This document shows, piece after piece, positions 29,506 through 40,500 of a stretch of 64,000 bases of DNA (within the stretch, counting starts at the first letter, position 1; every line of letters starts with the position of its first letter). The stretch is from Tritrichomonas foetus. Its lineage: Eukaryota > Parabasalia > Tritrichomonadida > Tritrichomonadidae. The notes under the pieces are model-generated. The model was not told where the DNA came from, did not search any database, and saw nothing but the letters and a program-made list of their open reading frames with translations. The translations under genes were made by a program, and so were the position numbers. Location: the NCBI GenBank assembly GCA_001839685.1, contig MLAK01000938.1, positions 63,146 through 127,145 of the forward strand, given 5' to 3'.

Positions 29506-31038
29506 ATGGAAGAAGATGATTTTGAAGACCCACTCGGCATGCAAAATGTCAATAAGTCGACACGAAATGTTGACATCATCACAAAATGCGCGATTCCTAA
29601 AACAATGATCAATTCCGCCAATCAAAATAAAAATCTCAAATTAGCGAAAAAACGATCAGCAAATCATCATAGGGTAAAAAGGAATAATCGAGCAAGAAGT
29701 ATTGATGACTTTTCAACAATAGAAGAGCAATTGGCCACGCTATTTAAAGGAGAAACTGATATCCCTCAATCCCCAATCTCAAAACTTTTGCCGGTCGAAA
29801 ATCGCCAAGAAAATCCATCCTCGATTACAAGCAAATACCCAAAAGTCGATTTCGAGACACTTTTGGACCCAAATGAACAATTGAAGCCATATGATGTAGA
29901 AAGCATTTTACTCGCTTTAAATGCACAAACGCTGAAAGAGAGAGGCGATCTGGATGATTTCCTCAATGAATTACAAGCCCACATTGGGGCCATTGATGAA
30001 ATCGAAGAAAAGCTTGTTCAACACAAATTGTATGATTTACGATTCATTCGGATGAATGGGATACGTGCGGCCGTTTATGAAACACTTGCAATTAAACGAT
30101 GTAACCGCATTTTAGATATAATCACTTACAATTTACAATTAATTGATGAGTTTAGAGCATTTCTTAAGAAACGTTCAAAAGGCGCCAAAGTTTTTCCAGG
30201 AATACTTTTGGATGTTTTTTTGAGTGATTGCATCAAGCAATACGAAATGTCAAAAATTGACAAAAAGATTGAAGGTCTTTGTTTGAAAATAAAGCCAATC
30301 AAAGGGGCGAAAGGAGACTCTGTTTCCCAATTCTTATCACCAGATAAACGTTCAGGTCGTATTGTTGCAAGATTTATTAGTAGAGTCAAAGAAATGCGTT
30401 ATAGCGATTTAGATGTTATTCTAACAGCAATTACTCCAAATGAAAAACTTTTTGGAACTATTCGTTCTATTATGTTTGACCTTGCATGGCAACAAATCCC
30501 TTTTCCTTTTGCACCTGTTTCTCATCTTACGTTTCCGAGAATTTTTGATCTCACTCCCCGTTCAATAAATCCACCATATCTACCAGAAGAATATTTAGAT
30601 ATGCCTTTCAATAAATTAAATGGAACGAATTGGCCATATAAGTTCACAGAAGATTATTTTTTCACTATTATGTGCTACAGAAATCCATTTTCAATGGCAA
30701 ATAGATTCTGTGCAATGATCCAAGAAGTTGCAAATGTGCTCCAGGATCTTGCTGTCACTGTTGGGGGTGAAAAAGAAAGCGATGTGGAAATTGGATTTGA
30801 CAACCTTTTTGCCAATTTGCTTGTTTGTGTTTTTGCTTTTGGTTGTCCAGGCCTTTTAGATTCACTTGAGTATTGTTCTTTGTTCCTGGATTACACTAAT
30901 GATGCACATCAGCAGTTTGCGATGACTCACTGTGCGGGAATCGTTGAGCATGTTAGAGGAACCAGTACTGAAGACTTCAGGAGGCGAGTGAAACTTCACA
31001 AAATGATTCCATTCTTCTCGTTCTCCATGTTATCATGA
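29506..31038 (+). CDS. VPS9-domain-like protein (candidate Rab5-family GEF)
   Basis: 510 residues. A charged N-terminus of about 100 residues precedes a helical region and then a C-terminal domain (about 330-500). Within it VEIGFDNLFANLLVCVFAFGCPGLLDSLEYCSLFLD resembles the VPS9 core (ADxLxPxLxYVxxxAxPxxLxSNxxYIxxF), followed by HQQFAMTHCAGIVEHV in the place of the Y-x-x-T-x-x-x-A-x-x-F helix. VPS9 proteins activate Rab5-type GTPases on endosomes, and a Rab5-like gene is present at 56.8 kb. The match is by eye and partial. Confidence 0.6.
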   Translation: MEEDDFEDPLGMQNVNKSTRNVDIITKCAIPKTMINSANQNKNLKLAKKRSANHHRVKRNNRARSIDDFSTIEEQLATLFKGETDIPQSPISKLLPVENRQENPSSITSKYPKVDFETLLDPNEQLKPYDVESILLALNAQTLKERGDLDDFLNELQAHIGAIDEIEEKLVQHKLYDLRFIRMNGIRAAVYETLAIKRCNRILDIITYNLQLIDEFRAFLKKRSKGAKVFPGILLDVFLSDCIKQYEMSKIDKKIEGLCLKIKPIKGAKGDSVSQFLSPDKRSGRIVARFISRVKEMRYSDLDVILTAITPNEKLFGTIRSIMFDLAWQQIPFPFAPVSHLTFPRIFDLTPRSINPPYLPEEYLDMPFNKLNGTNWPYKFTEDYFFTIMCYRNPFSMANRFCAMIQEVANVLQDLAVTVGGEKESDVEIGFDNLFANLLVCVFAFGCPGLLDSLEYCSLFLDYTNDAHQQFAMTHCAGIVEHVRGTSTEDFRRRVKLHKMIPFFSFSMLS

Positions 31039-31318
31039 GATTCTTATTTTTATTAGTTAGGAAGTTTTTTTGAAGTAAAATATAGTATACTATTTAATAT
31101 TTATTTACTTATTTACTAATTCCATTTTTTTTCTCCCGCTTATTTTCTAGCGATCGCTTCTATTGAGGAAGTCGGTATGTCAGTTTCGAAAGTCTCAAGA
31201 AGCCTTAAATTTCTAATTTGATTAATTTTCTACATTTTGAAAATATTTAGTCAGAAACATAAAAAAAAAATATAAAATTTATTAAAAACGACAAAAAATA
31301 ATCAATATCTGAATTCCT

Positions 31319-33062
31319 CTATGCGACAGCACTGGTAACCATGCTGGAAAGTTTAGGCCACATCTCCCTTGAGAAAATTGGCACATCAATGGGATGACAA
31401 AGTTCGGGGTGCTCGCTGAATTTGATTTTTGATTGATATTTGGTATTTATCGCTGGTTTTCCCAATGCATTGTTTTTCATGTTTGGATTGAATTTAGCCT
31501 TGAGTCGGGGCTTCGAACTCTGCACTGTAGCAGTCGTCTGTTGCACTTGTTGCTGCTGATTTTGTTGTGGTTGCTGAGATGAATCAAATTGACCAATTTG
31601 TGGATAAATAAGCTGTTGTTGATTTTGGTGTGGTGTAAAAACAGGTGGTTGGATATTTGGATAGTTTAGTTGTGCTTGGGATGCAGGCGGAATATTTTGT
31701 TGTTGGAATTGTGGATAAAAAGTTTGAGGAGCCTGTTGAATATTTGGTTGTTGAAATTGTGGCTGTTGTTGCGGCGGTTGGTTTAGTCGAGGTGGTGTTT
31801 TCAAAGTTGGGTAATTCACTGTTGGTGGATTTTGGATTGATGGCTGTTGTTGTGGGGTGAAAGCTGGAGGCTGCTGATCAGGCGGAGGTCCCCCAGCCCA
31901 ACTTGCAGGTGGCAAATTGTTATGTTGTTGAATTTGTTGTTGTTGTGGATGTTGTTGTGGATTTGGGTGCTGTTGTTGTTGTGGATTTTGTTGTTGTTGT
32001 GGATTTTGTTGTTGTTGTGGATTTTGTTGTTGTTGTGGATTTTGTTGTTGTTGTGGATTTTGTTGTTGTTGTGGATTTTGTTGTTGTTGTGGATTTTGTT
32101 GTTGTTGTGGATTTTGTTGTTGTTGTGGATTTTGTTGTTGTTGTGGATTTTGTTGTTGTTGTGGATTTTGTTGTTGTTGTGGATTTTGTTGTTGTTGTGG
32201 ATTTTGTTGTTGTTGTGGATTTTGTTGTNTGATTTTGTTGTTGTTGTGGATTTTGTTGTTGTTGTGGATTTTGTTGTTGTTGTGGATTTTGTTGTTGTTG
32301 TGGATTTTGTTGTTGTTGTGGATTTGGGTGCTGTTGTTGTTGTTGAGGTATATTTTGATGTGAAATATTTTGATGGAGATTTGACGGTTGTGTCATTTTT
32401 TGATTTTGATGTGCCACATTTGGCTTTGGCTGTGATGACGGTTGATTATTATTTTGTGTTGGTGGAGCATTTTGAGGTGGTTTTGAATTTGCTGGTTTGG
32501 CTTGGGAAGCTGCCTGTCGACCAATAATAAACTCCAGTGGTCGTAAATCGCCTCGAAACTTTTTCTTGCAGAGATTTATCATCGTGTCATTAATTTCGTT
32601 TGCCGAAAACTGGGGTTCAGCAAAAAAGGCCGTAATATCGGGAGTAAGCGTTGATGGATCAGCCAATTGCTGGGCGACAGGTTGGCCGTACATCTCTTTG
32701 ACGATATTATTCCGAAAATTGAGTAGGGAGGTAATTTTGAGTATTTCTGCAGCAACACAAATTGTTTGAAATGCGTTTTTAAATTCATCTGGCAAAGTTT
32801 TTGATACAAAAATTTGTTTTATTTTATCGTTGATTAAATTGATCGCCTCCATGATTTTATCGAGTCCGCTCACTCTGAGAGATGATTTGGCAACATTATA
32901 CGTATGGGTATAGGTATCTTCCTTCATTTTCTTTTGGACTGATTGCATAAAATATCGTTCGCTCGATTCGAGAATTTGCATTTCTTTTCGATAAGCCTGT
33001 CGAAATTCAGACTTCATAACAATGGCGTTTGCTTGAAATTTCTCTGCTGTTGCCTTCCTCAT
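31319..33062 (-). CDS. IST1-like ESCRT-III protein with long Gln/Asn/Pro repeat; frame broken at an ambiguous base
   Basis: The frame continues upstream of the ATG at 33062 but has no earlier ATG. Residues ~1-180 are helical. LPDEFKNAFQTICVAAEILKI ... FRNNIVKEMYG ... LTPDITAFFAEPQFSANEINDTMINLCKK resembles the second half of the IST1 domain (APR-x-EI-x-EL ... V-x-x-KL-x-x-x-x-P). A huge NPQQQQ repeat and a Pro/Gln linker follow, then a conserved-looking C-terminus (LKAKFNPNMKN ... HPIDVPIFSREMWPKL). At 32229 the sequence contains n and one repeat unit is short, shifting the frame, so the two halves are split only by this assembly ambiguity. IST1 regulates ESCRT-III/Vps4 in endosomal sorting. 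Confidence 0.65.
31965..32334. repeat. 18-bp coding minisatellite (NPQQQQ) with ambiguous base
   Basis: About 20 near-identical copies of an 18-base unit (GGATTTTGTTGTTGTTGT on the plus strand). They encode Asn-Pro-Gln4 in the minus-strand gene. The unit containing n at about 32229 is four bases short. The homogeneity implies recent expansion or collapse during assembly. Confidence 0.9.
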
Positions 33063-33144
33063 AATGAAATTTTCTTCCGGTGAAAATTTTGTCAATTTAA
33101 TATTGACCTTAACCAGAAAAAATTCACTTATTGATGTAAATCTG

Positions 33145-34644
33145 TCACTTTTTTAATACAATATTTAGTTTATTGTTTGGTTTAAGTGTCAGTGTTAAAG
33201 GTTGATCAGTATGAGCATGACGAGTAACTTTAATTCCAGCCTGTGCTTTCCAATTACTCTGTTGAGGTTTTCCTGATGTGGGCTTTGACTTTGAAATTTT
33301 ATAGGTATCATACATATCCACTTTTGTGATATGACTATTTGGAACAATAAATAAATTTTCTTCATCATTGTTAAATCGAAGTTCTCGAATTATAACATCA
33401 ATTTGGCTGTCAGAATTATTATTTTTATACCAATCGTGATTTTCTCCAAAAATGAGTGTTTGCTGATTATCTTTTATATTATCAAATAAAGGATCTTTAT
33501 GTTGTTTAATTGATTCTTTTTTATCATTCTCAATTTCCAAAAGATCAATGAATTCGGGAAATGCGAATTTATCTTTTAGAAAAAATTGAGAAAACTGAAT
33601 CAGCAAATTAAATTCTTTCGAGTTTGTATTTACTTTTGACAATTTCGCCGATATAATATTTATAAATTGATTTAAAGAAAAATCGAGATTGTTCTTGGGG
33701 ATCAAGGCGACAATTTGATCATGAAAACTTGGAATATAAGTCCAAGCTATAAAAAGTGTTCCAAAAAGTGAAATAGATTGAATAATTAAGTCATGGAAAA
33801 AATCAAAACTATCATCATGATGAATATTTGGATCAATAGGCGAAAAAATATACTCTTCATCATTATTATGATTTTGAATTTTATTTTGATTTTTGATTTC
33901 ATTTAGTTTGTTGATTTCATTTTGATTGTTGATTTCATTTTGATTGTTGATTTCATTTTGATTGTTGATTTCATTTTGATTGTTGATTTCATTTTGATTG
34001 TTGATTTCATTCTGATGATCATAAAGTAGAAAAGAAACAATTGAATATAAAAAGTATAAATTATTTGAAAGTGAGTAATTTGCGATATATTTTAGAAATT
34101 GTATCGACAAATTTTTATCAAGTTCATTTTGATTGGATTTAAAATACAATAAAAGTCTCCAAAAATAATGTGAGATATGGGCTCTATTGTTGTGGCACAT
34201 TACTGTTTTATATGTCACAAAAAGCTCCTGAAAATCATTTTTATAGTTTCTGTGGAATGAATTTGAGAAAATATTATAATTATTAATAAAATCAAAACAT
34301 AGTTCAAAATCATTATCTTCATCTTCAAGAAATTGAAGACAATATGATTTTGGTGGTTTATCTCTTCTAAGTTTCCTTTTTTTGGATAAATAGCAAATTA
34401 CGTTTGCACACTTTGGGATTTTAACATTGCTTTCCGAAATACTGTCTCCTTGTACATATTTGACAGTGACAGACATATTTGCTTTATCTGAATCAATCTT
34501 AAATAATTTTAAATATTTATTTTTTTTTTCCTCGAAGTTAAATTTTAATTTGGGTAGTCCAACGGAAATATTGAGCATGTTATTTGCAATTTCTTCGTCC
34601 ATTGGCGTTTTAGAAAAGACGTAAACATATCTCTTCAGTTTCAT
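33145..34644 (-). CDS. unknown protein with NEINNQ repeats
   Basis: 499 residues from the ATG at 34644 (a GTG just before it is not needed). The N-terminal third looks globular (strand-rich, with SVTVKYVQGD and SYCLQFLEDEDNDFELCFDF). Residues ~130-210 are helical and aromatic-rich. Seven copies of the hexapeptide NEINNQ follow, then a helical C-terminal part and a basic end (SGKPQQSNWKAQAGIKVTRH). No enzyme motif is seen and no family is recognised. The stop codon is only about 80 bases from the start of the neighbouring IST1-like gene. Confidence 0.6.
   Translation of the reverse strand: MKLKRYVYVFSKTPMDEEIANNMLNISVGLPKLKFNFEEKKNKYLKLFKIDSDKANMSVTVKYVQGDSISESNVKIPKCANVICYLSKKRKLRRDKPPKSYCLQFLEDEDNDFELCFDFINNYNIFSNSFHRNYKNDFQELFVTYKTVMCHNNRAHISHYFWRLLLYFKSNQNELDKNLSIQFLKYIANYSLSNNLYFLYSIVSFLLYDHQNEINNQNEINNQNEINNQNEINNQNEINNQNEINKLNEIKNQNKIQNHNNDEEYIFSPIDPNIHHDDSFDFFHDLIIQSISLFGTLFIAWTYIPSFHDQIVALIPKNNLDFSLNQFINIISAKLSKVNTNSKEFNLLIQFSQFFLKDKFAFPEFIDLLEIENDKKESIKQHKDPLFDNIKDNQQTLIFGENHDWYKNNNSDSQIDVIIRELRFNNDEENLFIVPNSHITKVDMYDTYKISKSKPTSGKPQQSNWKAQAGIKVTRHAHTDQPLTLTLKPNNKLNIVLKK
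33893..34013. repeat. 18-bp coding minisatellite (NEINNQ)
   Basis: An 18-base unit (TTGATTTCATTTTGATTG on the plus strand) is repeated about 6.5 times inside the minus-strand gene. It encodes Asn-Gln-Asn-Glu-Ile-Asn. Confidence 0.9.
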
Positions 34645-34909
34645 CACTTCGAAAAAGATTAAAAGGTTTACAATACTGAAAATTTTGCATTCAAAGGTTT
34701 ACATTCGTATCGTACTACCGAATTCTAAACATAATCGTGTGATGTTCCCATCAGAAGATTTATATTCATCTTTATGTCAATTTTCAACAGGTCATATTTT
34801 GATATGTATTAAAAGAGTGTTATTCATAAATATAACAAAAAAAATGAAGAGATGTTCAAGATTAATAATATATATAATATGTTTTACAATACAGGTTATA
34901 AATATATGA

Positions 34910-36523
34910 TCATAATATAGAAGGTACATGAAATTGAAATCCAAAACCACCAATAAAAGTGATTGAGCTTTCTTGTTGAACAACACTCAGTTGAAGGTTT
35001 GTGTGAAGTGACAGAATATTATCATTGGGTATTTGGTAACTTTCAATAATTGGCATTTGTAAATATGGGCAACTAATATTAAATGTATTATTGTATGCAA
35101 GATTAAATAATCTTGATTCTGGCATCCATTCCCCAATGATTTTTGATGGTGTTGATTGGAAAGTTAAATGTGAAATTGGTTTTTCAGGTTGGCGAATATC
35201 AAATGTTAGAAATCCATCTTTGGTGATAGCGACAGCCAGATCCATATAAGGGGAAATTAGAAATGATTCCAAATTATTCCAATCAGGTGCACCTAAACCA
35301 AGCATGTATGGAGTCCTTCCATCAATTAAATAACATCCTTCTTCAGTACAGCATCCAATTAAAAGTGACATCGGATCAAAACTCATGCTTTTGACAGGCT
35401 TTGGCGAATCCCATTGTGCATATTTAATACCAAATTCATAATAATGGATTCCATTTTCATCAGCTACATAAATATCATCATTATTTACTGAAAAGTCATT
35501 AAGTGGCTCTTCTAATTCAATTTTATAAAATTCATCTTTAATTCCTGAATAAATTTCAGTTTTATTTTCATTTACAGCAGCATATGAACATTCACCACCA
35601 GAAGAAACTTTTAATTCACTAATTTGATTATTTAGGTTGGAAATTTGCAACATTGTTGCTTTGTGAACATTGGAATCATTATTTAGATTTATTTCATGAA
35701 TCATTCCATTTTTAGTGCAAGTAATAAAGTTTCCATTTTGTGTAGAACAAATAAAACAATTGTTTTGTACAGGAAATCGAATATTTTCTCTTCTTTTAGT
35801 ATTTATAACATTAATAAATTGATCATTTCCAATTGCGACAATTCTATTAATTAACGCAACTGATCTTTTATTTCCGTATTGTTGAGAAATTGGCACTGAT
35901 CGAATAGTCATGCTGTTATTATGTTCTACAGGTTTATCAGTTGGAATTGAAAAGATCCCAAAATGATCATTTTTATTCATATAATTATTTTTACCAACTT
36001 CTTTAAGAATCCTTGCAGCATCATATGATATTCTTCCAGGAAGAGCTTGTGCTGCATTTCTTACAGCAAATGTAAGTTTCTTTTTATAGAAATTTCTATC
36101 ATTATTGAGATTCATTACAATAGCCAATAAAATTCGAAGTTCATCATCTTGAATTGGAAAATGTAAACAACGCATAAGTTTATCATCAGAAGATAAGTTA
36201 ATAATACGCATATTTTCAATCATATTTCTAATTTTTTTGGGTAAAAAAGGGCGGGCAAATTTTGTTCCTTCATTATATATTGATTCATACAAATTAAATG
36301 TTCCCCTTTCAAAATGACCAAAGTAAGAGCGTGGATTTAATAATAACGAGTTTCTAACGTACCATGCTGTGGATCGAGTAAATTCTGTAATATTATCAGC
36401 GTTTGGCGGAATTAAATCATCATCGTCATGATCTGAAGGAAGAAGCGACTCAAAAGATATATGTATTGATGGTGAAGGAGACGGACCGTGTGGAGTGAGC
36501 GATTCTCGAGATGATTGATCCAT
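34910..36523 (-). CDS. unknown WD40-like beta-propeller protein
   Basis: 537 residues from the first ATG at 36523 (an upstream TTG is not used). Residues 1-60 are Ser/Pro/Asp-rich. Residues ~60-180 are helical. From ~200 onward the sequence shows regular short beta strands in a propeller-like rhythm (VALINRIVAIGNDQFINVIN, CFICSTQNGNFITCTKNGMI, LAVAITKDGFLTFDIRQPEK). It has few canonical WD dipeptides. The ending resembles a propeller closing strand. Probably a scaffold protein. The specific family is unknown. Confidence 0.6.
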   Translation of the reverse strand: MDQSSRESLTPHGPSPSPSIHISFESLLPSDHDDDDLIPPNADNITEFTRSTAWYVRNSLLLNPRSYFGHFERGTFNLYESIYNEGTKFARPFLPKKIRNMIENMRIINLSSDDKLMRCLHFPIQDDELRILLAIVMNLNNDRNFYKKKLTFAVRNAAQALPGRISYDAARILKEVGKNNYMNKNDHFGIFSIPTDKPVEHNNSMTIRSVPISQQYGNKRSVALINRIVAIGNDQFINVINTKRRENIRFPVQNNCFICSTQNGNFITCTKNGMIHEINLNNDSNVHKATMLQISNLNNQISELKVSSGGECSYAAVNENKTEIYSGIKDEFYKIELEEPLNDFSVNNDDIYVADENGIHYYEFGIKYAQWDSPKPVKSMSFDPMSLLIGCCTEEGCYLIDGRTPYMLGLGAPDWNNLESFLISPYMDLAVAITKDGFLTFDIRQPEKPISHLTFQSTPSKIIGEWMPESRLFNLAYNNTFNISCPYLQMPIIESYQIPNDNILSLHTNLQLSVVQQESSITFIGGFGFQFHVPSIL

Positions 36524-37573
36524 CTTCGATGACCGTTTAAAAATATAATTCAATGCTATGATTTCAATGAAAGGTGAATGAATCTGAGAATCAATTTTTC
36601 TTCATTTCCAAAGAATATAAATAACTAATACAGACTCACCTATGTAACACTAATAACATAGCAATAAAGCCACACCAAAATTAGTGTTGGATATTTTTAT
36701 CTCAAGAAATATTCAATGTATTTTCATTATTTGATGAAATTGATTAGAAAAAAAACTATCTAAGTTTTGATCACATGAAATGATTGAATATTTATCTAAG
36801 AATTTCAGTAGCCGATTAAAAAATATAATGTAAATTTTGAAGGTTTATAGACTGAAGACTTAATCGGCTTACACTCTTTATGCTTACTTATTTCTCATTT
36901 ATATTATATCAATCTTTTATTTCTCCTTGTGAAACATTTTTATTGATGATCTGAGTTTAGATTTGAAATGAAAAAGTAAATATTATATTCCGAAATATTA
37001 GCTATAAATGTATATAAAATATTTTAAACATAAAGAAATGATTCTATTTAATAATGTTTCAAATCAATTAAAAAGTATTATTTCGAAAACAGAATTTTCA
37101 TAGATCATGCAGAATGACCTTTCGAGTCATCTGGCAAAGAGTGAAAGCAGAGATTTGAGCCGTTAAACTCATATTTTTTAGCGATTTTTGATCAATCGCA
37201 AGATTGGCCCCTGGTGTTGTGAAATTTATGTATTTATCGGAACTTTTTCATTACGGATCAAAGAATTGATTTATTTTCCAAAACTTTTTCATACATTTCC
37301 AAAATCAAATCAAAGAATACAATTCACAATCTGAAATTACTTTTTATTCAATTGTTCATAATAGTTTTTCATTATCAACTTTTTCCATTGTATTTTCTTC
37401 TGAAATGAATAACAATTATGGGTATTTCAATAGTAATTAATATAATTTTCTGAAATCGAGCACGCTATTGAATTATGAATTTCTGATGATGATGAGATTA
37501 TCATTGAATGAAAATTTCCACTTTTTCAGAGCAAGTATCAATAATCGGTTCTCAAAATTTGGAATAAATAGAA
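36524..37573. other. 1-kb intergenic region between divergent genes
   Basis: It contains both promoters and otherwise A+T-rich DNA. A slightly G+C-richer patch at about 37105-37220 (around GACCTTTCGAGTCATCTGG and AGATTTGAGCCGTTAAACTC) stands out and might be a small RNA gene, but I can fit it to no family. Confidence 0.45.
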
Positions 37574-37579
37574 TCACTT
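37574..37579 (+). promoter_or_regulatory. initiator element TCACTT of the CHD gene
   Basis: TCACTT is a perfect Inr match with +1 A at 37576, 14 bases upstream of the ATG at 37590. Confidence 0.65.
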
Positions 37580-37589
37580 AACTTGACTG

Positions 37590-40500
37590 ATGTCGGCCAC
37601 GGGGCCTATTTCTGGGCGCCGTCGTACGAAGGCTCCTGTATATTATGGGAGTGATTCAGGCTCATCAGAAAGTGAAGAAGAGAGTGACTCAGATCATCAC
37701 CAAATTATTAACGAAAATTCCGACTACGAAGAAGAAGAAGAAGACGCAGGACCTCAAATTCAACAAATTCTTGGTGTAAAAGAAGACGAAAACCAAGAAA
37801 GCGAAACATATTACGTTAAATGGTCGAATTTGTCATACATTCATTGTACGTGGCTTTCGTTGGACGAAATTTTGTCAACACCTGGTGGGGACGTCGCGCT
37901 CCGAAAATTTAAGAAAAAGACAAACGATGACGAATTATCAAGATCGAATAGTATTCCATCTCTTCTTACAGCATCACAGGACGACTTAAATTTAAATTGG
38001 TTTCATGTCGAGCGAATTATTGGGAAAAAAGACGGCAAATTTTTCGTTAAATGGAAATCCCTTCCATATGATCAATGTACGTGGGAGGACCCTGAAGACA
38101 TACCAGATAAAACAGTAATTGATGCTTATGTTAAACGGTCAATGCATCATAATCCAACAACGATAGATAAGTCAATTCGTAGCAAAGAGTTGGCAAAAAA
38201 TAAAAACGCTTCAAAAAGAAGTGATTTTAATGAAAATAAAAATTCGGGTGATAATTCAGATGAAAAAGATAATTCGAATGCATTCGAACCTTTAACAGAA
38301 CCACTGAAGGATAAGTCAGGAAATACTTTAAGACCTTACCAGCTTGAGGGCCTTAACTGGCTTCGATATTGCTGGCATAATCATATTAATTCAATTCTTG
38401 CTGACGAAATGGGTCTCGGAAAAACCGTGCAGATTGTGAGTGTGTTAAATGATATTGCCACAAACGCTCACATCACTGGTCCTTTTCTTATTATTGCACC
38501 ATTAACTACTTTGCCACAATGGAAGAATGAATTTGAAAGATGGACAATTTTGAATGCAATTATTTACCATGGAAGTCCAACAACACGAGAAATTATTGAA
38601 GAATATGAATTTCCAGCCTACGATGAAAATGGTCAAGAAATTCCGAATGCAGTTTCATTTGATGCGCTTATAACCAACTATGAAACATTTGTCACAAATT
38701 TTCAAAAACTGAAAGAAATTGAATGGCGTTATTTAGTTTTAGATGAAGGTCATAGATTGAAAAATCATTCAGGAAAATGTTACCAACTCCTTCTTCAATT
38801 AACATATGAACATTGCACATTGTTAACTGGAACACCAATTCAAAATAATGTCGAAGAATTATGGTCTTTATTGCATTTACTTCATCCTTCAGTTTTTAAT
38901 GATCTTCCTGAATTTTTAGAAAGATTTGGTAATATTGATAATGTTGAAACTCTACGCAGTCTTCAAGAATTAATTCGGCCTTTCCTTTTAAGAAGAAAGA
39001 AAAACGACGTTGAAACATCAATCGCTGCCAAAGAAGAAACAATTATTGAAGTGGAATTAACAAGAATTCAAAAAACGTATTATCGAGCATTTCTTCATGA
39101 AAGTGCTTCAACTTTATTACAACAGATTACAGGAGGGTCTTTACCATCATTATTGAATTTAATGATGCAACTTAGAAAAGTATGTAATCATCCATTCTTA
39201 ATCAAAGGTGCACGTGAAGATATTGAAGAACAAATTAAACAAAAAATGCCGGAAGAAACAGATATAGAAGATATAGAATTAAAAGCACTAATTGATGCTT
39301 CTGGAAAAATGATTCTTATTGATAAATTATTGCCAAAGCTTCAAAACGATGGACATAAAGTTTTAATATTTTCTCAAATGGTTAAAGTCCTTGATATTAT
39401 TGAGGATTATTTAATTCGAAAAGATTTGACGTTTGAAAGAATCGATGGAAGTGTTCCTGAAAGTGAAAGAGAATCTGCAATTGAAAGGTTTGGGAAACAG
39501 CCTGATATTTTTATTTTCCTTCTTTGTACAAAAGCTGGTGGTGTTGGTATCAATTTAACTGCTGCTGATACTGTTATTATATTTGATAGTGATTGGAATC
39601 CACAGAATGATGTTCAAGCACAATCAAGATGTCATAGAATTGGTCAAAAACGTGAAGTTAAGGTTTATCGACTTGTTACAAGAGGGACATATGAATTACA
39701 GATGCTTGACCGTGCTTCTAAAAAACTTGGACTTGATCATGCACTTCTGGATGGTGGTGAACTTAATCATTCACAACCAATGGCTGCAAAAGAAATCGAA
39801 AAACTACTTAGACATGGTGCCTATGATATAACACATGATGATGATACCGAAATCGACAATTTTTGCTCTGCAGACATCGATCAAATCCTTGAGCGCCGCT
39901 CTAAGAAGCTTACTTCTGAAGATAGCAGTACATCATTGTTCAATAAAGCTAAATTTGATCCTGAAAAAGATTCACTTGATCTAAATGCATCTGACTTTTG
40001 GGCGCATGTTCTTCCTTCTGTTTCTTTTGCAAAAGATGAGCCACTTGCAAGACGAAGATGTAGAAGAGATACGCCAAATGTCATTGATCATGATTCTTCA
40101 TCTGATTCTGAAACACCAATCCCTGAAAAAACAAATCGAAAGAAAATTTCACCTGTTTCAATTCGTGGTACTATTCGAAGATTACTGAATTTTGGACTTG
40201 GTGATTGTCAATATCAACGTGCTATTTTACACCAGGCTGCATTTATGAGTAATCTATCACCAGTTGAAGAACAATATATAAAAAATTTATTGAATATTGA
40301 CGATATCCAAAATCCACCAGAAGAAATAGTAAATGCACTTGCTGAGTTTTCTTCCAATTTGAATGATGTACGCGAAAGAAAAACATCCATTGTTCGACGT
40401 TGTATCCTTTTCTATCGTCTCAAGCCACTCATTAAAAAATTACAAGGCCAAGTTAATATATGGCCACCATCAGATTCAATTGATCCAATGCTTGATTATG

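Noticed and set aside
31847..32527. Plus-strand open frame rich in Leu/Trp or Val/Asp over the NPQQQQ array
   Set aside because: It is the antisense reading of the coding minisatellite of the IST1-like gene.
37105..37220. Possible snRNA (U6-like GGCCCCTG)
   Set aside because: Only an 8-base resemblance. No conserved U6 ACAGAGA box or other snRNA signature is present.
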